Origin: CAYPGJ01 sp050174775
Lineage (GTDB): Bacteria > Planctomycetota > Phycisphaerae > Phycisphaerales > UBA1924
Assembly (NCBI GenBank): GCA_050174775.1
Contig: JBFXJP010000004.1
Location: 1-64,000 of the forward strand
Reading direction: 5' to 3'
DNA length: 64,000 nucleotides
The translations under genes and the position numbers were made by a program. The stretch's first letter is position 1. Every line of letters begins with the position of its first letter. The notes under the pieces are model-generated. The model worked only from the letters and a program-made list of their open reading frames with translations. It had not been told where the DNA came from and ran no database searches. Below are positions 1-16,087 of this stretch, one piece after another.

Positions 1-102
1 ATGCCCTCATCCTCCCCCAACCCCATCATCGGCATCGACCTCGGCACCACCAACTCCCTCGCAACCTCTCCCAGTCGCTTCGACTGGGAGAGGGTAGGGT
101 GA
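1..102 (+). pseudogene. Broken duplicate of the hscA 5' end
   Basis: The first 20 codons repeat the start of the Hsp70 gene at 221, including the phosphate-1 loop GIDLGTTNS. Reading then runs into a palindromic repeat and stops at the TGA at 100-102, giving only 33 residues. Bases 14-61 match 231-278 at 47 of 48 positions, and the single difference is a silent ACC/ACA change. Agreement at wobble positions points to a recent duplication rather than an old paralogue. The reading frame starts exactly at the window edge, so anything upstream is unseen. Confidence 0.7.
65..93. repeat. Palindromic REP-like element
   Basis: Two perfect 13-nt arms (65-77, CCTCTCCCAGTCG, and 81-93) flank a 3-nt loop CTT, followed by GGTAGGGTGAGGG. 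Short GGGAGAGGGT-type palindromes of this kind are dispersed between genes in many bacterial genomes. Here it sits immediately after the duplicated hscA start codons, so it may have arrived together with that duplication. No second copy was noticed in this window. Confidence 0.55.
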
Positions 103-220
103 GGGCTCCATGGCCTCTTTCTTCTCTTCTTCTATGCCTCGAATGATCTCGCGCGCGAATCCACATCCATCTGCACCCAACACCGAGACACGATCAGCTC
201 CAGACGATTGATCCCCTCTG

Positions 221-2104
221 ATGACATCACCCCCCAACCCCATCATCGGCATCGACCTCGGCACCACAAACTCCCTCGTCGCCTACTCCGACTCCAAGGG
301 TCCCCGCATCCTCGCGCCCTCAGACAACGACCAGCTTCTCCCCAGCGTCGTCCGCCTCGCCGAAGACGGCCGCACCCTCGAAGCCCTCGGCCAGCTCGCC
401 CGCGACCACGCCACCACCTACCCCACACGCACCATCGCCTCCGTCAAACGACTCATGGGCCGCTCCATCGATGACGTGAAGGACGACCTCCCCTTCCTTT
501 CCTACGAAGTCGCCCCCTCCCCCCAGAACGCCGCGCGCGTCAAGATCAACGACCACCTCATCACACCCCCCGAAATCTCCGCCCACATCCTCCGCGCCCT
601 CCGCGACCGCGCCTCACAAGCCCTCAACACCGACGTCACCCGCGCCGTCATCACCGTCCCCGCCTACTTCGACGACGCCCAGCGACAGGCCACCCGCGAC
701 GCCGCGCGCATCGCCGGCCTCGAACCCGTCCGCATCGTCAACGAGCCCACCGCCGCCGCCCTCGCCTACGGCATCGGCGCACGACAAACCAAGCAACAAA
801 CCATCGCCGTCTACGACCTCGGCGGCGGGACCTTCGACATCTCCATCCTCCGCGTCACCCCTTCCACTAACGACAACGCAAACTCCAACGAACCAGCATT
901 CTTCGAAGTCCTCTCCACCTCCGGCGACACGCATCTCGGCGGCGACGACGTCGACCAATCCCTCATCCAACTCCTCCTCTCCCATCTCCCCGACAACGCG
1001 CGCACCACAATCCTCTCCTCCCCTTCCTCTCGACAATCCCTCCGCCACGCCGCCGAGCGCGCCAAGATCGAGCTCTCCGACAAAGACACAATCCACGTCA
1101 GCCTGCGTCTCGACCAGCACCACGAGATCGAGCGCGACGTCACCCGCGCCGAACTCGAAGCGCTCCTCGCGCCCCTCATCGCGCGCACCCTCGACCGCTG
1201 CAAACAAGCCTGCCGCGACGCGACCATCAAGCCCGCCGATATCGACCGCGTCGTCATGGTCGGCGGCTCCACGCGCATCCCCGCCGTCCGCGCCGCCGTC
1301 GCGCAACTCTTCAACACCGAGCCCTACACCGCCATCAACCCCGACCTCGTCGTCGCGCTCGGCGCCTCCGTTCAGGCCTCAATCCTCGCAGGCCACCGCG
1401 CCGACGCGCTCCTCCTCGACGTCATTCCCCTCTCCCTCGGCCTCGAAACCATGGGCGGCGGCGTTGCCAAACTCCTCATGCGCAACCAGTCCGTCCCGGC
1501 ACGCGCCGTCGAAACCTTCTCCACCAGCGTCGATGGTCAAACGTCCATCAAACTCTCCATCCTCCAAGGCGAGCGCGAAATGGCCGCGGACTGCCGCCCC
1601 CTCGCCACGCTCCACCTCTCCGGCATCCCCCCCATGCCCGCCGGCATCCCCGTCCTCGAGGTCGAGTTCCTCGTCGATGCCAACGGCGTCCTCAACGTCT
1701 CGGCCCACGAGAAGCGTTCCGGCAAGCGCGCCGCGCTCCAGGTCATCCCCGCCCACGGCCTCACGCGCGACGAGGTCGACCGCATTGAGCGCGACTCACT
1801 CACCCACGCGCGCGACGATATGACCCGTCACCGACTGGCCGATCTGGCCACCTCGGCACGCCTCGACGCCAAGTGGTGCGAGGACGCTCTGGCGCGCACA
1901 AAGGGTGTCCTCGACGACGCATATGTCGCGGAATTGCGCGCACGAATCGCGGAACTAAGGGCTCTCGGCCAAAAGTCGGAGAACGACTGGAAATCGGTCG
2001 ATCCGAACGCATTCCAACGCGCCAAAGAGGCCCTCGACAGGGCCAGCATGCGCCTCCACGAAGCCGCAATCACACAGTCCTTGCGCACCACCGAGGGCGG
2101 TTAG
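221..2104 (+). CDS. hscA: Hsp70-family chaperone, HscA-like
   Basis: A 627-residue cytosolic Hsp70. The ATPase domain shows phosphate-1 GIDLGTTNS (about residues 10-18), VPAYFDDAQRQAT (about 147-159), NEPTAAALAYG (about 173), YDLGGGTFD (about 198) and VGGSTRIP (about 346). The substrate-binding half carries VIPLSLGLETMGGG and RNQSVPAR, and the QGERE...DCR...L.GIPP.PAG pattern is closer to HscA, the Fe-S assembly Hsp70, than to DnaK. The lid after residue 520 is short, as in HscA. No iscU or hscB is visible, but they could lie left of the window. No clear Shine-Dalgarno precedes the ATG, and the native upstream region may have been displaced by the duplication at 1-102. Codons are almost all C-ending. 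A generic DnaK paralogue is the alternative. Confidence 0.8.
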   Translation: MTSPPNPIIGIDLGTTNSLVAYSDSKGPRILAPSDNDQLLPSVVRLAEDGRTLEALGQLARDHATTYPTRTIASVKRLMGRSIDDVKDDLPFLSYEVAPSPQNAARVKINDHLITPPEISAHILRALRDRASQALNTDVTRAVITVPAYFDDAQRQATRDAARIAGLEPVRIVNEPTAAALAYGIGARQTKQQTIAVYDLGGGTFDISILRVTPSTNDNANSNEPAFFEVLSTSGDTHLGGDDVDQSLIQLLLSHLPDNARTTILSSPSSRQSLRHAAERAKIELSDKDTIHVSLRLDQHHEIERDVTRAELEALLAPLIARTLDRCKQACRDATIKPADIDRVVMVGGSTRIPAVRAAVAQLFNTEPYTAINPDLVVALGASVQASILAGHRADALLLDVIPLSLGLETMGGGVAKLLMRNQSVPARAVETFSTSVDGQTSIKLSILQGEREMAADCRPLATLHLSGIPPMPAGIPVLEVEFLVDANGVLNVSAHEKRSGKRAALQVIPAHGLTRDEVDRIERDSLTHARDDMTRHRLADLATSARLDAKWCEDALARTKGVLDDAYVAELRARIAELRALGQKSENDWKSVDPNAFQRAKEALDRASMRLHEAAITQSLRTTEGG

Positions 2105-2829
2105 TTCCAGTGAACGCCCTTGGGCGCCCTCGGATCAACCTGCAGGTCCGCGCGCCGGATCATCCCGGCCAGATGCTCTAACTCCCGCTCGATCAAGCGC
2201 ATGCGCTCAGCCACCTCAGGCTCCGCAAGCGCCGCATACCGCTGCCTGGGCTCCTTCACCATCAGATGTGCCACCAGGTCCGCCACCACGTGCGTCGGCA
2301 CGTCCGAGTCGTCCCGCAACAACAGGTCCGCCAGCCCTTGCGCAAGCGAATGCCCCTGCGGGTCGACGAACCTCGCAAGTGGCGGCAGGAGCAGGAGTTC
2401 CCGCAACCGCGCCCGCGCGCCGTTCTCCGTCCCCTCCTCCCCGACCCCCATCGGCGCCAGCATCCCCTGCCGGTACAAACACTCCTCGTCCGGCGGGATT
2501 TCCTCGAGAATTCTCGCTCGGCACACCCCCTGCAGCAGGATGTTGTACCGCCCGTCCGACAGCCGTTCGTGCTGCGCGATGTGCCCCACGCACACGCACG
2601 CCTTCACCGGCGGACGCGCGTGGTACTCCTCGCGCCACCGGTCGCCCTCGAACACGGCCATCGCGATCTGCCCCGATTCATCGAGCGCATCGCTCACCAT
2701 CTGGCGATAGCGCGGCTCGAAGATGTGCAGCGGCACCACGGCGTGCGGGAAGAGCACGACCCCGTCGAGCGGGAAGATCGGCATCGGCTTGGAGAAATTG
2801 ACCCGGATGGTTGGCGCGTCTTCGGACAT
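2101..2829 (-). CDS. LON peptidase substrate-binding domain protein
   Basis: A 242-residue stand-alone Lon N-terminal (PUA-like) domain. The hallmark FPLDGVVLFPHAVVPLHIFEPRY lies near residues 18-41, in two runs: PIFPLDGVVLFPHAV then VPLHIFEPRYRQM. A helical tail follows residue 130. No AAA+ or Ser-Lys protease part is present, so it is not a protease by itself; stand-alone members are presumed substrate or partner binders. It converges with hscA and the two stop codons overlap by 4 nt (2101-2104). No partner gene is obvious; the next minus-strand genes upstream start at 3485 and 4372. Confidence 0.85.
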   Translation of the reverse strand: MSEDAPTIRVNFSKPMPIFPLDGVVLFPHAVVPLHIFEPRYRQMVSDALDESGQIAMAVFEGDRWREEYHARPPVKACVCVGHIAQHERLSDGRYNILLQGVCRARILEEIPPDEECLYRQGMLAPMGVGEEGTENGARARLRELLLLPPLARFVDPQGHSLAQGLADLLLRDDSDVPTHVVADLVAHLMVKEPRQRYAALAEPEVAERMRLIERELEHLAGMIRRADLQVDPRAPKGVHWN

Positions 2830-2861
2830 GCGTGACGGAATCGTAGGCCCAGCGTCGCGCG

Positions 2862-3485
2862 CTACTGATCGAGCCGTTCACGCTTGAGCAGCGAGAGGTT
2901 GCGCGCGATGGCGGCGCACGCGCCGTCGTCCTTGCGCGCCGCGATCGCGCCCTCGATCACGGCGTGGCCCAGCCGGTCGATGAATCCGGGCCCCGCGCGG
3001 AGCAGGCGGTGCGAGCCCTCACGGATGCGCCCGGAGAACGTGCGGCTCCCGGGCTCGTCGGTGGGCAGGAGGAACCCGCCTCCCCCGTACAGCCCCGCAA
3101 ACCCGAGCCCGCCCTGCGGATTCGGCACGAGGACGAGGTGCTGGATCGTCACGTTCGCGGCGTTCGCGTCGATGGGCGTGCGGCCCGCTTTGGGCGTGAG
3201 GAAATAGTGCAGGTGGACGATGTTGCCCGCGTGCGCGTCGAGGGCCGCGGGGTCTTCGGCGGTGAGGAGATCGATGGGCAGATCGCTCAGGTACACATCG
3301 GCCGTGTTCTGGTCGGGGGACGTGTAGACGGCGGTGAGCCAGTCGGGGGTGAGCGATGCCTGGTTCGAGCGGATCTCGATCGAGGCTGGCGCTGAGGAGA
3401 GGATGAGGGGGGAGCAGGAGGAGATTGTCGCGCCGGCGAGCGCGAGGGAGAGGATCGACGCTCGTCGTGGCCGGGGTGTGCTCAC
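2862..3485 (-). CDS. Putative lipoprotein of unknown function
   Basis: A 207-residue protein beginning with basic residues, a hydrophobic run LSLALAGATISS and Cys24, a plausible although imperfect lipobox (ISSC). The rest is a predicted extracytoplasmic domain with VHLHYFLTPKAG and a glycine-rich GFAGLYGGGGF stretch. I do not recognise the family. Its ATG overlaps the stop of the amidohydrolase-fold gene (ATGA at 3482-3485), so the two are probably co-translated. The C-terminus, KDDGACAAIARNLSLLKRERL, could be a helical tail. Confidence 0.6.
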   Translation of the reverse strand: MSTPRPRRASILSLALAGATISSCSPLILSSAPASIEIRSNQASLTPDWLTAVYTSPDQNTADVYLSDLPIDLLTAEDPAALDAHAGNIVHLHYFLTPKAGRTPIDANAANVTIQHLVLVPNPQGGLGFAGLYGGGGFLLPTDEPGSRTFSGRIREGSHRLLRAGPGFIDRLGHAVIEGAIAARKDDGACAAIARNLSLLKRERLDQ

Positions 3486-4372
3486 AGCGCGCGGGAGTGC
3501 GTCGGTGCGGGAGTGGGGGAGGAGCGTGGGCGGGAGGGCGCGACGGGAGCGTCGATGGAGAGGGTCTCGAGGGCGTTGCGCTCGACGATGGAGCGGATGG
3601 CCTCGCGCGGGATGCCCGGGAGGCCGGAGGCGCCCCGGAAGGAGTTGACGGTGTAGAGGCGCTCGATGGCGCGCTCGGGGGTTTCGAGGGGGAAGCCGGA
3701 GGCGAAGAGGAGCTTGTTCATGACGCCGCGCTCGTGGGCGTTGAGGAGCGTGGTGTAGAGGGCCCAGGTACGGCTGACGACGGAGGAGATCTCGGCGTAG
3801 ACCTTCTCGTGCTTGGCGATGAGGACGAGGGTTTCGTCCTGGAAGGCCTGGCCGAGGTCGCCCAGGACGAGGGTGAGGTTGGGGACGGTGCGTGCCGCCT
3901 CGTCGAGGAGGGAGGGTCGAGCGAACTCGAGGACGCTCTGAGGGGCGGTGAGGCAGGGGTTGGCGACGAGGACGGGGAGCTTGCGGAGGGCGGCTCGCTC
4001 GAAGAGGGCGAGGGCGCGGTCATCGGTGGGGCGGATGCCCTGGTCGGCGGGGCAGAAGGTGAGCCCGGCCATGCCGAGTTCGACGGCGGCGTCGATGTCG
4101 TCAAGGGCCGAGTCGGCGGTGGCGTCGACGGGGGCGAAGCCGAGGCGGTACTCGGGGGCCTCGTTGACGGCTGCGGCGATGTGTTCGGAGGGGAGGTGGA
4201 CGGCGAGGCGGTCGGACCGCCAGCCGACGAGGACGGCGGCGTCGACGAGGTGCATGGCGCGACGGTGGGCGTCGGAAGAGGCGTCCACGTCGGGCTTTGC
4301 TTTGAGACGCGCGCCGGCGGAGCCGATGGGGTCTCTGCCGGTGAAAAGGCGGGTCCGGATGTCAACGATCAT
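3482..4372 (-). CDS. Amidohydrolase-fold protein lacking metal ligands
   Basis: A 296-residue protein with the strand/helix order of amidohydrolase family 2 (TIM barrel): N-terminal MIVDIRTRLF, LPVLVANP, VPNLTLVLGDLG, LLFASGFP and a terminal IP.EAIRSIVERNALETL. In active members these positions read D.H.H, H, HxG and GSD. Here the HxH is RTR, both later His are absent and the Asp is Gly, so a metal-dependent hydrolase is unlikely. The start at 4372 is chosen because GGAG lies about 7 nt upstream; an in-frame ATG at 4459 would only add a low-complexity leader. It is translationally coupled to the lipoprotein downstream and divergent from rplK. Confidence 0.65.
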   Translation of the reverse strand: MIVDIRTRLFTGRDPIGSAGARLKAKPDVDASSDAHRRAMHLVDAAVLVGWRSDRLAVHLPSEHIAAAVNEAPEYRLGFAPVDATADSALDDIDAAVELGMAGLTFCPADQGIRPTDDRALALFERAALRKLPVLVANPCLTAPQSVLEFARPSLLDEAARTVPNLTLVLGDLGQAFQDETLVLIAKHEKVYAEISSVVSRTWALYTTLLNAHERGVMNKLLFASGFPLETPERAIERLYTVNSFRGASGLPGIPREAIRSIVERNALETLSIDAPVAPSRPRSSPTPAPTHSRAL

Positions 4373-4751
4373 GCGTGAACTCCGAGGGGCGCGAACGCGG
4401 GAGCCGACGGGCGCCCGGGGCATCAAGGCCCGGTGGTCGGTAGGGGGGGTAGGGGGCACGCGGGGCCTGACGGGCCTGCGCGTGGAGGGGAAAGGGTAGC
4501 AGGAAAGAGCATCGGCGTGTTGGGTGTGAGGGGGACACAGAATGGAGGGGGTGGTTGGGAAGAGGGTTCGTGGGGGTGGGGGAGACGGTTGCTTTGCGGG
4601 AGGGGGTCGCTACACTCTCCGTCCCCCTTCGCGCGACGTGCGCGTGGGCGGGAGACAGCCAAGACCGTACGAACCACCGCGTCCGCGTCCCTCCTTGGCC
4701 GGAGGACGCTTGCGGGGCGAACGCCCCGGGGCAGGTGGGAGGTGGAGCAGC
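4373..4751. other. Intergenic region between amidohydrolase-like gene and rplK
   Basis: A 379-bp divergent region with no supportable gene or tRNA. It is G-rich on the plus strand and holds the candidate rplK promoter and the rplK ribosome binding site (GGAGGT at 4738-4743, 8 nt before the ATG). The secE-nusG pair that usually precedes rplK is not here. Confidence 0.7.
4589..4616 (+). promoter_or_regulatory. Candidate promoter of the rplK operon
   Basis: TTGCTT (4589-4594), a 16-nt spacer and TACACT (4611-4616). Start of transcription would be near 4623, giving a leader of about 130 nt. The same TACACT box precedes tRNA-Ser at 44781. Inferred from sequence alone. Confidence 0.5.
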
Positions 4752-5180
4752 ATGGCCAAGAAAGAAGTCGTTAAGCGCTTCAAGATCATGGCGCCGGGTG
4801 GCAAGGCCACTCCCGCGCCGCCGCTGGGCCCCGCGCTGGGCGGCAACGGCGTGAACCCGGGTCAGTTCATCCAGCAGTTCAACGCGGCGACCGCGAAGCT
4901 GAACGGCAAGATCGTCGGCTGCGTGATCACGGTGTTCAACGACAAGTCGTTCACCTTCGAGATCAAGGCGTCGCCGGCGGCGGTGCTGATCAAGGAGGCG
5001 GCGAAGGTCGAGAAGGGCTCCGGGAAGCCGAACAGCGAGAAGGTCGGGAAGATCACCAAGGATCAGGTGAAGGCCATCGCGGCGGAGAAGAAGGCGGATC
5101 TCAACGCGCACACGGTTGAGGCGGCAATGCGGATCATCGAGGGCACGGCCCGTTCGATGGGCGTGACGGTGGAGGGCTGA
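4752..5180 (+). CDS. rplK: Ribosomal protein L11
   Basis: A 142-residue protein of the usual L11 length. It binds the GTPase-associated region of 23S rRNA. The N-terminal domain has the conserved proline-rich PAPPLGPALGGNGVNP segment and the C-terminal RNA-binding domain ends with MRIIEGTARSMGV. The ATG at 4752 follows GGAGGT at 8 nt; upstream in-frame codons are not needed. First gene of rplK-rplA-rplJ-rplL, with rplA following after 4 nt. Confidence 0.98.
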   Translation: MAKKEVVKRFKIMAPGGKATPAPPLGPALGGNGVNPGQFIQQFNAATAKLNGKIVGCVITVFNDKSFTFEIKASPAAVLIKEAAKVEKGSGKPNSEKVGKITKDQVKAIAAEKKADLNAHTVEAAMRIIEGTARSMGVTVEG

Positions 5181-5184
5181 GGCG

Positions 5185-5898
5185 ATGGCGAAGAAGGATG
5201 CGACGCTGAAGCTGGCCCGGCGCATGCGCGAGAACGTGCAGAAGGCGCCGCAGGAGCCGCTGCCGGCCCCGGAGGCCGTGGCCGCGGTCAAGAAGTTCAA
5301 GGCGCCCAAGTTCGACCAGACGGTGAACGTGGTGATGCACCTGGGGATCGACGTGAAGCAGGCGGATCAGTCGATCCGCGGGTCGATCGCGCTGCCCAAG
5401 GGGATCGGCAAGAGCAAGCGTGTCGTGGCGTTCTGCGCCGTGGACAAGGCGAGGCTCGCGATGGAGGCGGGCGCGGTGAAGGCCGGCGGCGAGGAGCTGG
5501 TGGCCGAGATCGAGAAGGGGTGGATGGACTTCGACGTTGCGGTGGCGACGCCGGACATGATGCGAGTCGTGTCGAAGCTGGGCAAGGTGCTCGGCCCGAA
5601 GGGGCTGATGCCTTCTCCGAAGGCGGGCACGGTGACGCCGGACGTTGCGACGGCCGTGAAGGAGTACTCGGCGGGCAAGCTGGAGTACCGCAACGACAAG
5701 GGCGGGAACGTGCACGGCGTGATCGGGAAGATGTCGTTCTCCGAGGGCGATCTTGCGGAGAACCTGACGCACTTCATTCACGCGATCGAGCGGTCGAAGC
5801 CGTCGAGCGTGAAGGGGGTGTACATCAAGCGGATCGTGATCTCCGGCTGCATGACGCCGGGCGTGCAGGTCAAGTACTCGCCGGTTGTGGCGGAGTAA
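5185..5898 (+). CDS. rplA: Ribosomal protein L1
   Basis: A 237-residue L1, normal length. Conserved features include the T-V-NVVMHLGID strand near residue 45, GRxxLGPKGLMPSPKAGTV-like LGKVLGPKGLMPSP near residue 135 and YRNDKGGNVHG near 170. L1 forms the mobile L1 stalk at the E site and in many bacteria represses its own operon by binding a 23S-like site on the mRNA; no such site was identified here. It starts 4 nt after the rplK stop and uses GGAGGG overlapping the end of rplK as ribosome binding site. Confidence 0.98.
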   Translation: MAKKDATLKLARRMRENVQKAPQEPLPAPEAVAAVKKFKAPKFDQTVNVVMHLGIDVKQADQSIRGSIALPKGIGKSKRVVAFCAVDKARLAMEAGAVKAGGEELVAEIEKGWMDFDVAVATPDMMRVVSKLGKVLGPKGLMPSPKAGTVTPDVATAVKEYSAGKLEYRNDKGGNVHGVIGKMSFSEGDLAENLTHFIHAIERSKPSSVKGVYIKRIVISGCMTPGVQVKYSPVVAE

Positions 5899-5910
5899 GC
5901 GAGGCGAACG

Positions 5911-6456
5911 ATGTCGGCAACCACGAAGAAGTACATCATCCGGGATTACATGAGCCGGTTCGGGGACGCGCAGGACGCGTTGGTGCTGTCGATCCGCGGG
6001 GTTCCTGCGGGCGACAACAACCGGATGCGTCTGGCGCTGGGGCAGAAGGACATCCGCGTCACGGTCGTGCGGAACAACCTGGCGCGTCACGCGCTCAAGG
6101 AGACGCCGATCGGCCCGCTGGGCGATCTGTTCAAGGGCCCGACGGCGCTGGCGTACGGCGGGACGAGCGTCGTGGACGTGGCGCGCGAGGTGATGAAGTG
6201 GGCGGAGCAGTTGCAGCAGCTGGAGCTCCGCGGCGCGATCCTCGACGGCGAGGTGTTCGAGGGCAAGGACGGCGTGAAGCGTCTGAGCTCCTTCCCGACG
6301 CGCGTCGAGGCGCAGGCCAAGGTGGTCACGCTGGTGCTCTCGCCGGCGCAGAAGATCGTGGGCGCGGCCAAGGGGCCGGGCTCGAAGGTGCTCGGGATCG
6401 TGAAGACGATCGAGGAGAAGCTCGAGAAGGGCGAGGCGATCGCCAAGATCGGGTGA
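5911..6456 (+). CDS. rplJ: Ribosomal protein L10
   Basis: A 181-residue L10, the base of the L12 stalk. The N-terminal RNA-binding domain has VTVVRNNLARHAL, GPLGDLFKGPTAL and, later, LSSFPTR. The C-terminal helix that binds L12 dimers is AKGPGSKVLGIVKTIEEKLEKG. It lies 12 nt after rplA with GAGG at 6 nt, so there is no room for the long L10 leader found upstream of rplJ in many bacteria. Any stalk-specific control would have to act elsewhere, for example at the hairpin between rplJ and rplL. Confidence 0.97.
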   Translation: MSATTKKYIIRDYMSRFGDAQDALVLSIRGVPAGDNNRMRLALGQKDIRVTVVRNNLARHALKETPIGPLGDLFKGPTALAYGGTSVVDVAREVMKWAEQLQQLELRGAILDGEVFEGKDGVKRLSSFPTRVEAQAKVVTLVLSPAQKIVGAAKGPGSKVLGIVKTIEEKLEKGEAIAKIG

Positions 6457-6509
6457 GTGGAAGCAGAAGACCAGAGACATCCGCTTTCGGACTGGCCCTC
6501 GGGTTAAAA

Positions 6510-6523
6510 GCCGAACGTTCGGC
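6510..6523 (+). repeat. Perfect 14-bp palindrome between rplJ and rplL
   Basis: GCCGAACGTTCGGC is fully self-complementary and can form a small hairpin or a dimeric DNA site. It lies in the 106-nt gap between rplJ and rplL and is preceded by GGGTTAAAA. There is no T-run, so it is not an intrinsic terminator. A role in setting the L12 to L10 ratio is possible but unproven. Confidence 0.5.
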
Positions 6524-6562
6524 TCCTCTCCGGAACGCTTGTTGAGATAGCGAGACAGAACG

Positions 6563-6949
6563 ATGAGCGACAAGGTTCAGAAGCTTGGTGACGAGATCGC
6601 ATCGCTGACCCTGAAGGAGGCGGTGGACCTCGCGGAATACATGAAGACGACGTACGGCATCGAGCCCGCCGCGGGCGGCGCGGTGGTGATGGCGGGTCCT
6701 GCGGCTGGCGGCGGCGCTGCCGCGGCGGCCGAGGAGAAGACGTCGTTCGACGTCGTCCTGGCCAACTCGGGCGAGAAGAAGATCCAGGTGATCAAGGTCG
6801 TCCGCGAGGCGACGGGTCTGGGCCTCAAGGAGGCGAAGGACCTGGTCGACGGCGCTCCGAAGCCCGTGAAGACGGGCGTTCCGAAGGAGGAGGCTGAGAA
6901 GCTCAAGAAGGCTCTCGAGGAGCAGGGCGCGAAGGTCGAGCTCAAGTAA
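6563..6949 (+). CDS. rplL: Ribosomal protein L7/L12
   Basis: A 128-residue L12. The N-terminal dimerisation helix is LTLKEAVDLAEYMKTTYG, followed by an alanine/glycine-rich hinge (about residues 36-55) and the factor-binding C-terminal domain with KIQVIKVVREATGLGLKEAK and LVDGAPK. It recruits the translational GTPases to the ribosome. Last gene before a strong intrinsic terminator, separated from rplJ by a gap containing a perfect palindrome. Confidence 0.98.
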   Translation: MSDKVQKLGDEIASLTLKEAVDLAEYMKTTYGIEPAAGGAVVMAGPAAGGGAAAAAEEKTSFDVVLANSGEKKIQVIKVVREATGLGLKEAKDLVDGAPKPVKTGVPKEEAEKLKKALEEQGAKVELK

Positions 6950-6990
6950 GAGCGCGATCCGGTCCTACCTCGACCGACAGCAGGCGAAAC

Positions 6991-7024
6991 GGGGGCCGCT
7001 CCAACTGGGGGCGGCCCCTTTTTT
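6991..7024 (+). terminator. Intrinsic terminator after rplL
   Basis: Stem GGGGCCGC (6992-6999) pairs with GCGGCCCC (7011-7018) and is followed by six T (7019-7024). It should uncouple the ribosomal protein genes from rpoBC, which are usually joined by read-through. Confidence 0.85.
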
Positions 7025-7090
7025 CACCAAACCCGGCGCGTATTCCGAACAGGGGACGAACTGTTGGGGGAAAATGCGGGGTGGGGCGGG

Positions 7091-7119
7091 TTGCGGTCGT
7101 GCTTTCTGGGCCCTAGGAT
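7091..7119 (+). promoter_or_regulatory. Candidate rpoB promoter
   Basis: TTGCGG (7091-7096), a 17-nt spacer and TAGGAT (7114-7119), just downstream of the rplL terminator. It would give a leader of about 115 nt before rpoB. A second -35-like TTGACA follows at about 7130 but has no good -10. Confidence 0.45.
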
Positions 7120-7240
7120 TGACGGCTTGTTGACAAAAGGGTGCGAGACGGTCCACGAACGGCATTAGGCGGGTGTTCCGAGGCGCTTTGACGGCAGACG
7201 TGCCAACTCTGCGGCTGTGATATCCATCGCGAGGGACTCG

Positions 7241-11047
<3,807 letters not shown>

Positions 11048-11146
11048 GGGCGGCGACCGGCGACGAGGCGCGGCGGGACTGGCGGAGCAAGCGGGGACGG
11101 GATCGAGAGACGGCGCGGCGGGCAGGCCGCGGGGAGTGAATCGACC

Positions 11147-15541
<4,395 letters not shown>

Positions 15542-15579
15542 CCCGGACGCCCGCACGGGCAGCCATCCCAGACCCTTCC

Positions 15580-15607
15580 AGCCCCGAGCCAGCTCGGGGC
15601 TTTTTTT
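15580..15607 (+). terminator. Intrinsic terminator after rpoC
   Basis: AGCCCCGAG (15580-15588) pairs with CTCGGGGCT (15593-15601) around a 4-nt loop, followed by an uninterrupted run of seven T. It closes the rpoBC unit. Confidence 0.9.
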
Positions 15608-15645
15608 GCATCCGTGATGGAGGAACCGGATGCTTGGCGCCGACG

Positions 15646-15668
15646 TATACTTTGTGTCACATAGTATA
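15646..15668. promoter_or_regulatory. PadR-type operator
   Basis: A 23-bp palindrome centred on 15657: outer arms TATACT and AGTATA, inner core TGTG-T-CACA. Only one symmetric pair of positions differs from perfect symmetry. The AT-rich arms resemble -10 boxes, so a repressor bound here would block transcription of padR and the gene overlapping it. This is a typical arrangement for PadR autoregulation (inference). Confidence 0.7.
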
Positions 15669-15694
15669 AGTGTTTACCTCACGGAGCCGAGGAC

Positions 15695-16087
15695 ATGCGG
15701 ATCGAAACGGAGTTGATGCGAGGCGCGGGCCCCACGGCCGTGCTGAAGCTGCTCGAGCGGGGCGAGATGTACGGCTACGAGATCGTCGATGCCCTGAGCC
15801 GCAGAACAGAGGGGGTTCTGGCGATGGGCCAGTCCACGCTCTACCCGCTGCTCTACAACCTCGAAGCCAAGGGGCTGGTCTCGTCCCGCTGGCAGCAACC
15901 CGGGGAGGGTGGCGGGAAGGGGGACGAGGGCGCGTCGAGGCCTCGGAAGTACTACGCGCTGACGAGCAAGGGACGGAAGAAGCTGGCAATGGACGTTTCG
16001 CAGTGGGGGGCCCTGGCGGGCGCGTTGCGCTCGCTCGGCGTGCTGGACGGCAGCACGACACCCAGCGCGAGAGGAGCGCTGGCATGA
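15695..16087 (+). CDS. PadR-family transcriptional repressor
   Basis: A 130-residue winged-helix protein. ELMRGAGPTAVLKLLERGEMYGYEIVDAL is the usual PadR helix-1/2 region (key part GEMYGYEIV), followed by GQSTLYPLLYNLEAKGLV, the recognition helix and wing. A glycine-rich insert GEGGGKGDEG lengthens the wing before RPRKYYALTSKG. GAGGA lies upstream of the ATG. It follows a near-perfect palindrome likely to be its own operator and overlaps the next gene by ATGA, a layout in which the partner membrane protein is controlled by or signals through the PadR regulator. Confidence 0.9.
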   Translation: MRIETELMRGAGPTAVLKLLERGEMYGYEIVDALSRRTEGVLAMGQSTLYPLLYNLEAKGLVSSRWQQPGEGGGKGDEGASRPRKYYALTSKGRKKLAMDVSQWGALAGALRSLGVLDGSTTPSARGALA

